Source of the DNA: JAYOEY01 sp038120295
GTDB taxonomy: Bacteria; Pseudomonadota; Alphaproteobacteria; MPNO01; UBA2964
Length of the DNA: 23,886 nt
Direction: 5' to 3'
Assembly (NCBI GenBank): GCA_038120295.1
Contig: JAYOLL010000038.1
Location: 1 to 23,886 of the forward strand
Shown here in pieces: positions 8,289 through 16,070 of this stretch. Below the pieces are notes generated by a model. It made no database searches. It saw only the letters and a list, made by a program, of their open reading frames with translations, and was not told where the DNA came from. Made by a program: the position numbers and the translations under genes. Position 1 is the stretch's first letter. Each line of letters begins with the position of its first letter.

Positions 8289-9671
8289 CTACAACGACTT
8301 TTTCCAGTCCGCGTGAAACACGCCCTCGCGGTCGGTGCGTCGTAACCCGTGGCGGCCGAAATAGTCGCGTTGGGCCTGCACCAGGGCCGTCCACAGGCGG
8401 CCCGTCCGGAGCGAATCGTACCAGCCGAGCGAAGCAGATATTACGGGCGCCGGCAGCCCGGCCGATAACGCTGCCGAAGCGGTAGCGCGCCAGCCGGGAA
8501 CGGCCTCCGCGACGGTGGCGGAGATTTTTTTGTCCATCAGCAGATGCGGGAGACCGGTGGCGCGCGCGAAAGCGGCTTCGATGTCGCGCAGATACGCGCC
8601 CTGCACGATGCAGCCCTTGCGCCAGATGCGGGCGATGTCGGCAAAATCAGGTTCCCAGCCGTCGCGCGCGGCTGCGGCGGCGATGACAGACAATCCCTGC
8701 GCAAAGGCGGCGACAGTACAGCCCGTCAGCGCCGCGCGGACATCATCGGGGGCAATTTCGGGTCCGGAGCGCCTTTCCTCTCCGAGCGCCGTACGAATTT
8801 CGGACTGGCCCGAAATATTTCTCGCAGCGACCGCTTCCATGATGGACGGAACAGGTACGCCCAGCGCCATCGCTTCAGAGACGATCCATCGACCGGTGCC
8901 GCTTTCGCCCGCGCGGTCGTCGAGCCTGTCGAGCAGCGGCGCGCCCGTATCCGGGTCCGGCGTTTCCAGAACCGCGGCGGCAATGCCGAGCAGGTAGCTT
9001 TCCAGCGGGCCTTCATTCCAGTCGCGGAAGATTGCCGCGACCTTGTCATGCGAAAGGCCGTTGCCGGCATGCAGCAGGAAATGCGCCTCGGCGATGGCCT
9101 GCATCAGCGCGTATTCGATGCCGTTATGCACCATCTTGACGAAATGGCCCGCGCCGCCGGGCCCGACATGAGCGCAGCAGGGCGCACCGTCATGCGCAGC
9201 CGCGATGGCGGTCAGCACATCTTCGGCCGCGGCAAACGCCTCATCCGTCCCGCCCGCCATGACCGACGCACCGTTGCGCGCGCCTTCTTTCCCGCCGGAA
9301 ATGCCGACGCCGAGAAAACCGATCCCGTCCGACGCCAGCGCGGCCTCGCGCCGTACAGTATCGCGAAAGAACGAATTGCCGCCGTCGATCAGCAGGTCGC
9401 CTGCCGCACAGGCCGGTTTGAGCGCGTCGATGACCGCATCGACCGGGTCGCCGGCGGTCACCATCGTCAGGATCCGGCGGGGCGGCTGGAGTGCGGCGGC
9501 CAGCTCCCCGATCCCGGCATGGACCGTTACACCGTCCGGCGCATCGGGCGCAGGGTCGCGCGGGTCGGCGGCATGGACGGCGAATCCCGCTCGGGCGAGC
9601 GCTTCCACCAGCGCGCGTCCCATGGTGCCCAGTCCGATCAAGCCGACCGGGCCCACCGGCTGGCCGTTCAC
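8289..9671 (-). CDS. gnd: 6-phosphogluconate dehydrogenase (decarboxylating)
   Basis: A 460-residue enzyme of the oxidative pentose phosphate pathway, converting 6-phosphogluconate to ribulose 5-phosphate, CO2 and NADPH. It has the nucleotide-binding motif GLIGLGTMG (residues 10-18), the GVGISGGKEGAR substrate loop, the catalytic Lys and Glu as K179 and E186 in KMVHNGIEYALMQ (seven apart, as in characterised enzymes), and the C-terminal YFGRHGL...REGVFHADW motif. The length matches the long, dimeric form (about 470). The start is GTG, overlapping the TGA stop of the upstream oxygenase gene by four bases, so translation is probably coupled. It is tail to tail with the GMC gene across the hairpin repeat. 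Confidence 0.95.
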   Translation of the reverse strand: MNGQPVGPVGLIGLGTMGRALVEALARAGFAVHAADPRDPAPDAPDGVTVHAGIGELAAALQPPRRILTMVTAGDPVDAVIDALKPACAAGDLLIDGGNSFFRDTVRREAALASDGIGFLGVGISGGKEGARNGASVMAGGTDEAFAAAEDVLTAIAAAHDGAPCCAHVGPGGAGHFVKMVHNGIEYALMQAIAEAHFLLHAGNGLSHDKVAAIFRDWNEGPLESYLLGIAAAVLETPDPDTGAPLLDRLDDRAGESGTGRWIVSEAMALGVPVPSIMEAVAARNISGQSEIRTALGEERRSGPEIAPDDVRAALTGCTVAAFAQGLSVIAAAAARDGWEPDFADIARIWRKGCIVQGAYLRDIEAAFARATGLPHLLMDKKISATVAEAVPGWRATASAALSAGLPAPVISASLGWYDSLRTGRLWTALVQAQRDYFGRHGLRRTDREGVFHADWKKSL

Positions 9672-10297
9672 GACCCCGGCTGTCCCTGGGCGCGCTCAAG
9701 CCGCGCGCGCTCATCGGCCTCACTGCAGAAAAAGGTGAACAGGCCAAAGCGCCTGCCCGAGGTCACCGGCTGGACCTCATGAAGCAGCGAGCAGGAAAAC
9801 ACGGCCGCCCCGCCTCGCGGCGGCGCATAGGTCGCGCCGCCAAATTCGGGAAACCGTAATCCCCCGCCTTCGTATTCGCCTGTATTGAGATTGACGCTCA
9901 TCGCAAAACGTCGATGAGCTGTCGCCGGCGTGGTGTTGTCGTGATGGGCGCGGAAAAAACCCCTGTCCGCTGCGTCGTAGCAGCCGACACGCACGCCTTC
10001 CATCACCTCAATGCGATACTGGAAAGCCGCCAGGACGGCAGGACCGATCGCGGCGGCAACGCGCTGAGACACCTCGTCCAGCAGCGGGTCGCCATCGGGC
10101 AGAAAAACGTCCTGTCGCCGCTTGGAGCTCTCCTTTACGGCGGCATCGCTGCCATCCGGCGCAATCACCACACCGGCGGATTTTTCATGCGATTCCCAGT
10201 ACTCGATCAAACGAACGCTCAGCTCGTCGGGGAACAGCCGTTCGACGGTGAGCACAGGCGCCTGCATGGCGATGGGCTTGATTGTGTCGTGTTCCAT
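9668..10297 (-). CDS. 2OG-Fe(II) oxygenase, prolyl 4-hydroxylase/PKHD type
   Basis: A 209-residue protein with the double-stranded beta-helix fold of the prolyl 4-hydroxylase alpha-subunit family. Candidate iron ligands are H118-x-D120 (FRAHHDN) and H173 (LLHEVQPV), followed about ten residues later by Arg in GRRFGLFTFF for 2-oxoglutarate. GGGLRFPEFG and PRGGAAVFSCSLLHEV are typical of PiuC/PKHD-like hydroxylases. The ATG at 10297 opens a divergent pair with the LLM oxidoreductase. The gene overlaps the 6-phosphogluconate dehydrogenase start by four bases, an unexpected pairing. The target is unknown. Confidence 0.85.
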   Translation of the reverse strand: MEHDTIKPIAMQAPVLTVERLFPDELSVRLIEYWESHEKSAGVVIAPDGSDAAVKESSKRRQDVFLPDGDPLLDEVSQRVAAAIGPAVLAAFQYRIEVMEGVRVGCYDAADRGFFRAHHDNTTPATAHRRFAMSVNLNTGEYEGGGLRFPEFGGATYAPPRGGAAVFSCSLLHEVQPVTSGRRFGLFTFFCSEADERARLERAQGQPGS

Positions 10298-10432
10298 GGC
10301 AACGGCTCAGTCAGGATCTCGCGGTCACTATCCCGGACCCCGTTGCCGAACGCAACAGACCGCGTCCATCCTGTAGCCTTTGCCGGACAACAGGTGCAGA
10401 ATAGCGCTAATCGAGGCGACGGGAGCAATGCC
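10298..10432. promoter_or_regulatory. Divergent promoter region, oxygenase / LLM operon
   Basis: This 135-base intergenic region between two divergent starts must carry the promoter for the plus-strand catabolic genes. The only element assigned with confidence is GGGAG at 10421-10425, seven bases before the GTG start. An ATG at 10428 is out of frame and is ignored. No operator or transcription factor gene was found close by. Confidence 0.35.
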
Positions 10433-11590
10433 GTGAAATTTTCCCTGTTCATGATGCCCTGCCATCACCCGACCGAGAATCCCGCGCTGGCGTTCCAGCG
10501 CGATATCGGACTGATCCATCTGGCCGACCGGCTGGGATACGACGAAGCCTTCATCGGCGAGCATCATTCAGGCGGCTGGGAGACCATGCCGGCGCCCGAA
10601 ATGGCGCTGTCGATGGCGGCGGCCAACGCGCACCGCGTCCGGCTCGGCACCTCGGTGTTCAGCGCGCCGTTCCATCATCCTTTCCACCTGGCCGAACGGA
10701 TGTGTTTTCTCGATCATCTGACGCAGGGTCGGGCGATCCTCGGTATCGGCCCGTGCAGCCTCGTGACCGACAAGATGCTCTTCAACATGGCTGAGGCGGA
10801 CTGCTACCCGATGCTGCACGAGGCGATCGACGTGATCGTGCGGTTAATGGAGGCCAAGGAGCCGATCAGCCATCACGGCGATTACTGGCATTTCGACGAC
10901 ATGCGACTCCAGCTCGGCCCCTACCAGCGGCCGCGCCTGCCGCTTGCCATGCCGTCGGCGTCGACGCCCGCCAATCTGGAACTGATCGGCAGGCACGACA
11001 TGATCTGGATGTCGCCCGCCGGCAGGACGCGGGTCCAGCCGGAAGACAACTGGAAGCATGTGGTAAAGGGCGCGACAGAGGCAGGGCGCGAGCCCAGCCG
11101 CGACAACTGGCGCATCGCGACCTATTTCCACATCGCCGAGACGCGCGAGCAGGCCTGGGCCGAAGTGAGCGACGGGATCATCCGGGACGCGGAATATTTC
11201 TCCGCCATCGGGCTGCGCGGCCATTACCAGGAACATCCCGATCAGACGTGGGAGGACTTCACGCCCGAATCCTGCGCCGAGGTACGCGACTGGGTGATCG
11301 GCACGCCGGACGACGCGATCGCCTGGATCGAGGAAAAACAGCGCATCACCGGCGGGTTCGGCGGCATGCTGCTGACTACCCACGAATGGTGCCCGGAAGT
11401 AGCGATCCACCGTTCCTTCGAGATGATAGCGCGTTACGTCATGCCGCATTTCAGCGGCCATAACGCGGTCTATCACGACGAGTGGAAGCGCATTCAGGCG
11501 AAGACGAAGGATGGCAGAATCGCCTACGACACCGGCGGCAAACCGTCCAACCTGCTGACCCACGGACCGATGAAAGACGCGGCGGAGTAG
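10433..11590 (+). CDS. LLM class flavin-dependent oxidoreductase
   Basis: A 385-residue bacterial luciferase-like monooxygenase, which uses FMNH2 and O2 to oxidise small organic substrates. The N-terminus MKFSLFMMPCHHP, the FIGEHHSGGW motif near residue 43 and the RVRLGTSVFSAPFHHP segment are typical of the limonene monooxygenase/alkanal-type branch. The start is GTG at 10433: GGGAG is correctly spaced and family similarity begins exactly there. The frame stays open far upstream (to 9914), but that part lies antisense to the oxygenase gene and is not coding. It is the first gene of a tight plus-strand set (5 and 7 bases to the next two genes) with a VOC protein and an amidase. RutA-type pyrimidine oxygenases belong to the same superfamily, which fits a nitrogen-heterocycle substrate, but this is inference. 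Confidence 0.9.
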   Translation: MKFSLFMMPCHHPTENPALAFQRDIGLIHLADRLGYDEAFIGEHHSGGWETMPAPEMALSMAAANAHRVRLGTSVFSAPFHHPFHLAERMCFLDHLTQGRAILGIGPCSLVTDKMLFNMAEADCYPMLHEAIDVIVRLMEAKEPISHHGDYWHFDDMRLQLGPYQRPRLPLAMPSASTPANLELIGRHDMIWMSPAGRTRVQPEDNWKHVVKGATEAGREPSRDNWRIATYFHIAETREQAWAEVSDGIIRDAEYFSAIGLRGHYQEHPDQTWEDFTPESCAEVRDWVIGTPDDAIAWIEEKQRITGGFGGMLLTTHEWCPEVAIHRSFEMIARYVMPHFSGHNAVYHDEWKRIQAKTKDGRIAYDTGGKPSNLLTHGPMKDAAE

Positions 11591-11595
11591 ACAGA

Positions 11596-12054
11596 ATGCC
11601 TGCCGATTCCATCACCATCGAGCGCGTCGACCATCTCGGCGTCCGGGTCCGCGACGCCGAACGCGCCATCGCGTTCTATGCCATTCTCGGGTTCGAAGTC
11701 ATCGGAAAGCCCGATTTCGACGCGGTCGTCATCCTCCGCAACGCGCAGGATGTGGAACTCAACCTGATCGTCAACGCCAATGACGACCACCCCGGCACCA
11801 ATATCCTGATGGATGTCGAAACAAAGCATGCCGGGATTACCCATGTCGCGCTGCGCGTGCCCTCCATCCCGGAGACCATCGAAATCCTGAATCGGAAGAG
11901 CATCGAGATCACGCAGGGGCCCGTGATGTTCAGCGGCGACGGCCATGTGTCGGTGTTTATCCGCGACCCGGATCGCAACACCATCGAACTGCGCGCGCGC
12001 GAAGAAGACCTCGACGCCATAGAAGGCCTCGAACAGTACGACCCGAACGGCTGA
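11596..12054 (+). CDS. VOC family protein (glyoxalase I-like single domain pair)
   Basis: A 152-residue protein of two beta-alpha-beta-beta-beta modules. The four positions that bind metal in glyoxalase I are all filled: H13 (VDHLGVRV), Glu in DVELNLIV, His in ITHVALRV and Glu in NTIELRAR. This suggests an active metalloenzyme (isomerase, lyase or ring-cleaving oxygenase) rather than a binding protein. The ATG at 11596 follows the LLM stop by five bases, with GGCGGAG as a plausible ribosome-binding site inside the end of the LLM gene, so the two are co-expressed. It is much smaller than the two-domain VOC proteins at 1709-2939 and not a close relative. Confidence 0.87.
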   Translation: MPADSITIERVDHLGVRVRDAERAIAFYAILGFEVIGKPDFDAVVILRNAQDVELNLIVNANDDHPGTNILMDVETKHAGITHVALRVPSIPETIEILNRKSIEITQGPVMFSGDGHVSVFIRDPDRNTIELRAREEDLDAIEGLEQYDPNG

Positions 12055-12061
12055 TCGATTC

Positions 12062-13357
12062 ATGACTGACAGTATCAACGAACGAACGGCGACCGAAACT
12101 ATCGCCGCTATCGCTACCGGCGACACAACGGCGGAAGAAGTGACCCGCGCCTGTCTCGACCGGATCGAGACGCGGGACGGCGCGGTGAAGGCCTGGGCCT
12201 TTATCGACCCGGAGCTTGCCCTGGCGCAGGCGCGCTCGCTGGATTCTCTGGATTCCAGCGACCGCAAGGGCCCGCTGCACGGGCTGCCCATCGGCATCAA
12301 GGACGTACTGGACACCGCCGACATGCCGACCGGGATGGGCTCGCCCATATACAAGGGCTATCGGCCCGTAGCGGATGCAGCCTCCGTCGCCATCCTGCGG
12401 GCGGCGGGCGCGATCATCCTCGGCAAGACCGTCACCTGCGAATTTGCCGGCATGCACCCCGGCGAAACCACCAATCCGCATGATGCGACCCGGACGCCGG
12501 GTGGTTCGAGCTCGGGTTCGGCGGCGGCGGTGGCGGATTTCCACGTGCATGGCGCGCTCGGCACCCAGACCGGCGGGTCGGTACTGCGGCCCGCCAGCTT
12601 TTGCGGCATCGTCGGCTACAAACCGACCTACAACATTATCAACCGCGCCGGGCTGATGTTCGCAGCGGAAAATCTCGACACGATCGGGATGATGGCGCGC
12701 AGCGTCGGAGACGTGGACGTCATTGCAGCCGCCATGCTGAACCGGAACATGGCGGCGCCTCTGCCCGCCGGCGCAAAACCGAAGATCGGTCTTTGCCGTA
12801 CCCAGCTCTGGTCGGCGGCACAGCCGGAAACGGTCGAAGCAGTGGAGGACAGCGCCGAGCGGCTGATCGCCGCCGGGGCGGAGATCGTGCCCATCGAAAT
12901 GCCGGAGAGCTTCGCGACGCTTTCCGAAATGCGGAATCGCATCAACGATTTCGAGCGCTCGCGCGTGCTGTCTCATCACTGGCGCGAAAACCGGGAGAAA
13001 CTGAGCGATCATCTGGCCGGTCAGGTTGAGAACGGTACGGCGATGCCTTACGGCGACTATCGCGAGGCGATCCTGCTCGCCTCCGAGTCGCGCCAGCATG
13101 TCGATACCGTGTTCGGGGAAATCGATGCGATCCTCGCCCCCGCCGTCGCCGGCGAAGCGCCGGAAGGGCTGGCGAAGACGGGCGATGCGCGCTTCCAGGG
13201 GTACTGGACCATCCTGCATGTCCCGACCATCACACTGCCGACCCACAAGGGGCCCAACGGCATGCCGGTCGGCATCCAGCTCATCGGCCCGCGCTGGCAG
13301 GACGAGTTGCTGCTGTCGGTCGCCGGCTGGGCGGAGAATGTCCTGATCGGCGAATGA
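12062..13357 (+). CDS. Amidase (amidase signature family)
   Basis: A 431-residue hydrolase of the amidase signature family, which cleaves C-N amide bonds with a Ser-cisSer-Lys triad. All three are visible: K80 (PIGIKDVLDT), S149 (first Ser of GGSSSGSAAAVA) and nucleophile S173 (TQTGGSVLRPA), with the usual 24-residue Ser-Ser spacing. The length is slightly short for the family (about 440-500) but the C-terminal PTITLPTHKGPNGMPVGIQLIG block is intact. It begins seven bases after the VOC gene. In a pathway with an LLM oxygenase it could hydrolyse the amide produced by opening a nitrogen heterocycle. GatA function is unlikely because there are no gatB or gatC neighbours. Confidence 0.93.
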   Translation: MTDSINERTATETIAAIATGDTTAEEVTRACLDRIETRDGAVKAWAFIDPELALAQARSLDSLDSSDRKGPLHGLPIGIKDVLDTADMPTGMGSPIYKGYRPVADAASVAILRAAGAIILGKTVTCEFAGMHPGETTNPHDATRTPGGSSSGSAAAVADFHVHGALGTQTGGSVLRPASFCGIVGYKPTYNIINRAGLMFAAENLDTIGMMARSVGDVDVIAAAMLNRNMAAPLPAGAKPKIGLCRTQLWSAAQPETVEAVEDSAERLIAAGAEIVPIEMPESFATLSEMRNRINDFERSRVLSHHWRENREKLSDHLAGQVENGTAMPYGDYREAILLASESRQHVDTVFGEIDAILAPAVAGEAPEGLAKTGDARFQGYWTILHVPTITLPTHKGPNGMPVGIQLIGPRWQDELLLSVAGWAENVLIGE

Positions 13358-13380
13358 CCACAGGGGCGGGATTCGAACCG

Positions 13381-13407
13381 GTCCCAGCAGAGCGTCATCT
13401 GCAGGAC
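13381..13407. promoter_or_regulatory. Hairpin in the amidase-tcuA intergenic region
   Basis: In the 123-base space before the TcuA-like gene, GTCC (13381-13384) and GCAGA (13387-13391) pair with TCTGC (13398-13402) and GGAC (13404-13407) around a six-base loop. This gives nine base pairs with a small internal loop. No T-run follows, so it is not a classical terminator. It could modulate expression of the tcu-like genes relative to the upstream ones. Function unproven. Confidence 0.35.
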
Positions 13408-13480
13408 AAGCCGGGGGGAGAATCCGGCGCAGAATCATGCTAGGCAATCCGCATACCGACGACACAACAGACCGAAACGC

Positions 13481-14878
13481 ATGGCCGACCTGAATAAAAA
13501 ATACGATGTCCTTGTAATCGGCGGGGGCAACGCGGCGCTCTGCGCCGCCATCAGTGCGCGCCTCGAGGGCGCGTCAGTGCTTGTCCTCGAACGGGCTGAG
13601 GAGTTCTATCGCGGCGGCAATACGCGCCATACCCGCAACATGCGCTGCGCGCACGACGCGGCGACCGACACGCTGACGGGGCCCTATCCCGAAGAGGAGC
13701 TGTTCGAGGACCTGCTCCGGGTGACGGAGGGCGAGACCGACGAGGAACTCGCCAAACATATGATCCACGAATCCAAGGACATGCTGAACTGGATCGTCGA
13801 ACAGGGCGTCCGGTTCCAGCCTCCGCTGGGCGGTACGCTGGGCCTCGACCGGACGAATTCGTTCTTTCTCGGCGGCGGGCGCGCGATGCTGAACGCGCTT
13901 TACAACACGGCGGAGCGGATCGGCGTGGACGTGCTGTACGAGGCCGAGGTCACGGCGATGGACATCCAGAACGGCATGTTCCTGTCAGCGACGGCCCGGA
14001 TCGACGGCAGGGATGAAACCGTCCGGGCCGGCGCGCTGGTCGCGGCCGCCGGCGGATTCGAATCCAATATCGAATGGCTGAAGGAATACTGGGGCGAACC
14101 GGCTGAGAACTTCCTGATCCGCGGCACCGCCAATAACAAGGGCACGATTCTGAAAATGCTGCTCGACAGCGACGTCCAGCAGATCGGCGACCCGACCCAG
14201 TGTCACGCGGTGGCGATCGACGCGCGGGCGCCGAAATATGACGGCGGGATCATCACGAGGCTGGACTGCGTCGTGTTCGGCATCGTGGTGAACAAGAACG
14301 CCGAGCGGTTCTACGACGAGGGCGAGGATATCTGGCCGAAGCGCTACGCCATCTGGGGACGGCTTGTCGCGCAACAGCCAGACCAGCTCGGCTATATCGT
14401 GTTCGATCATTCGGTTCTGACGAAGTTCATGCCGTCGCTGTTTCCGCCCATCAAGGCGGATACGGTGGGCGAACTGGCGGCAAAGCTGAGGATCCCGGTC
14501 GAAACCTTCGAGAAAACCGTCGCCGACTTCAACGCAGCGGTCGTGGATGGGACGTTCGATCACACCATTCTGGACGATTGCCATACCGAAGGCATCGATC
14601 CGCCCAAGACACACTGGGCGCGCCGTCTCGAAACCCCGCCCTACTATGCCTATCCAGTGCGGCCGGGGATTACGTTTACCTATCTCGGCACACGCGTGAA
14701 CAAGCAGGCACAGATGATCATGAATGATGGAACGCCCGCGGCGAACATGTTCGCGGCAGGCGAAATCATGTCCGGCAACGTCCTTGGAAAAGGCTACGCC
14801 GCCGGAATCGGTATGACGATCGGCAGCGTTTTCGGTCGAATCGCGGGAAGGGAGGCCGCGCACAATGCCCGCAACTGA
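13481..14878 (+). CDS. tcuA: FAD-dependent tricarballylate dehydrogenase TcuA-like
   Basis: A 465-residue flavoprotein of the succinate dehydrogenase/fumarate reductase flavoprotein superfamily, TcuA branch, which oxidises tricarballylate to cis-aconitate in Salmonella. It has the dinucleotide motif VIGGGNAALCAA (residues 12-23), the GNTRHTRNMRCAHD block near residue 46, the AAGGFESN segment and the C-terminal FAD loop AAGEIMSGNVLGKGYAAGIG. The pairing with a TcuB homologue, overlapping by 14 bases, strongly supports the family call. No TcuC transporter or TcuR regulator is next to it, and the operon partners are an amidase and an LLM oxygenase. The real substrate may therefore be another saturated polycarboxylate formed in a ring-degradation pathway. 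Confidence 0.88.
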   Translation: MADLNKKYDVLVIGGGNAALCAAISARLEGASVLVLERAEEFYRGGNTRHTRNMRCAHDAATDTLTGPYPEEELFEDLLRVTEGETDEELAKHMIHESKDMLNWIVEQGVRFQPPLGGTLGLDRTNSFFLGGGRAMLNALYNTAERIGVDVLYEAEVTAMDIQNGMFLSATARIDGRDETVRAGALVAAAGGFESNIEWLKEYWGEPAENFLIRGTANNKGTILKMLLDSDVQQIGDPTQCHAVAIDARAPKYDGGIITRLDCVVFGIVVNKNAERFYDEGEDIWPKRYAIWGRLVAQQPDQLGYIVFDHSVLTKFMPSLFPPIKADTVGELAAKLRIPVETFEKTVADFNAAVVDGTFDHTILDDCHTEGIDPPKTHWARRLETPPYYAYPVRPGITFTYLGTRVNKQAQMIMNDGTPAANMFAAGEIMSGNVLGKGYAAGIGMTIGSVFGRIAGREAAHNARN

Positions 14879-16037
14879 TCAGGCAACCGAATTCGATCCG
14901 CTTGCGAAACCCGAAAAGGCAGGGCTTAGCGCCGCGCCGAGCGGCACACCGACGCTGACCGAGGTCGGTCGTCTAATGACGGTCTGCAATTCCTGTCGGT
15001 ATTGCGAAGGGCTATGCGCTGTCTTTCCCGCCATGATCATGCGGCGAGACTTTCCCGACGGCGACCTGAACTATCTCGCCAACCTTTGCCATGGCTGCGG
15101 CGCGTGTTTCTACGATTGCCAGTTTTCGCCACCGCATGAATTCGACGTGAACGTGCCGAAGGTCATGGCGCAGGCGCGCGCAGAATCCTATCAGGCATAC
15201 GCATGGCCGCGCGCACTGTCGGGACTGTTTGCGCGCAACGGGCTCGCCATCAGCATCATCACGGCGCTTTCTGTCGCCATCTATGTCGCCGGTTTCGTCG
15301 CCTGGCACGATCCCGCCGTTCTGTTCGGCGTCCATACCGGGCCGGGCTCGTTCTATGCGCTGATGCCGCATAACACGATGGTTCTGCTGTTCGGCGCCGC
15401 GTTCCTCTACGCGATACTTGCGTCGTTTATGGGTGCGCGATCTTTCTGGCGCGATATAGGCGAACCGGCTTCGACGCTGCGCGCGCCGCAACCGCTCTGG
15501 CAGGCGATAAAGAATGCGGGAAAGCTTCGTTATCTCGACGGCGGCGGCGCGGACTGCATGGCTGACGAAAACGACACCCCGGATCACCGGCGGTTCTACC
15601 ATCACTGCACGTTCTACGGCTTCCTGCTGTGCTTTGCGGCCACTTCGGTTGCGACGCTTTACCATTATCTGCTGGGCAGGATTGCGCCCTACCCCTGGTA
15701 TGACCTGCCGGTAGTGCTGGGCACGATCGGCGGGATCGGGCTGCTGATCGGGCCGGTCGGGCTGCTGAAGGCCAAGTGGACCCGCGATCCCGACATGCAG
15801 GATAAAGAGCGTTTCGGCATGGACGTCGCCTTCCTCGCCATGCTGTTCCTGACCAGCCTGACCGGGCTCGCGCTGCTGTTCCTGCGCGATACTTCGGCCA
15901 TGGGCATGCTGCTGGCGCTGCATCTGGGCGTGGTGTTCAGCCTGTTCATCACCATGCCCTACGGCAAGTTCGTACACGGGATTTACCGGTTCCTGGCCCT
16001 CGTCCGCTTCGCGCGGGAAAGCCATACGACCAGCTGA
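14865..16037 (+). CDS. tcuB: TcuB-like 4Fe-4S/membrane electron-transfer protein
   Basis: A 390-residue protein that reoxidises TcuA's FADH2 and passes electrons to the membrane quinone pool. The N-terminal domain carries two complete 4Fe-4S sets, C41-x2-C44-x2-C47-x3-C51 and C75-x2-C78-x2-C81-x3-C85. The rest has about six hydrophobic segments, the first two near residues 128-147 and 170-190, with conserved-looking histidines (HHCTFYGF, TLYHYLLG, LALHLG) that could bind haem. The ATG lies inside the end of the TcuA gene (14-base overlap), so the two are translationally coupled. It is intact and of normal length for CitB/TcuB. Confidence 0.9.
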   Translation: MPATDQATEFDPLAKPEKAGLSAAPSGTPTLTEVGRLMTVCNSCRYCEGLCAVFPAMIMRRDFPDGDLNYLANLCHGCGACFYDCQFSPPHEFDVNVPKVMAQARAESYQAYAWPRALSGLFARNGLAISIITALSVAIYVAGFVAWHDPAVLFGVHTGPGSFYALMPHNTMVLLFGAAFLYAILASFMGARSFWRDIGEPASTLRAPQPLWQAIKNAGKLRYLDGGGADCMADENDTPDHRRFYHHCTFYGFLLCFAATSVATLYHYLLGRIAPYPWYDLPVVLGTIGGIGLLIGPVGLLKAKWTRDPDMQDKERFGMDVAFLAMLFLTSLTGLALLFLRDTSAMGMLLALHLGVVFSLFITMPYGKFVHGIYRFLALVRFARESHTTS

Positions 16038-16070
16038 CATCCGGCAAATCCGACGTTGGGAATTCGACAG

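Noticed and set aside
6970..8316. Long plus-strand open frame overlapping the GMC gene
   Set aside because: It is a frame-shifted shadow of the GMC oxidoreductase with Arg/Ala-rich low-complexity translation. The GMC frame carries all family motifs.
9914..10432. Upstream extension of the LLM gene frame
   Set aside because: Family similarity starts at the GTG at 10433, which has its own ribosome-binding site. The extension lies antisense to the PKHD oxygenase gene.
13361..13412. Possible tRNA (or tRNA fragment) on the minus strand, with GGTTCGAATCCCG and a stem-loop resembling an anticodon arm
   Set aside because: The T-stem has mismatches, the putative anticodon loop has six rather than seven bases, and no acceptor or D-arm can be drawn. 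It is at most a chance resemblance or remnant.
11957..13465. Long open frame of about 500 codons on the minus strand
   Set aside because: It lies antisense to the amidase gene, which has a complete catalytic triad. The translation is Arg/Gly/His-rich with no recognisable domain, a typical shadow in GC-rich DNA.
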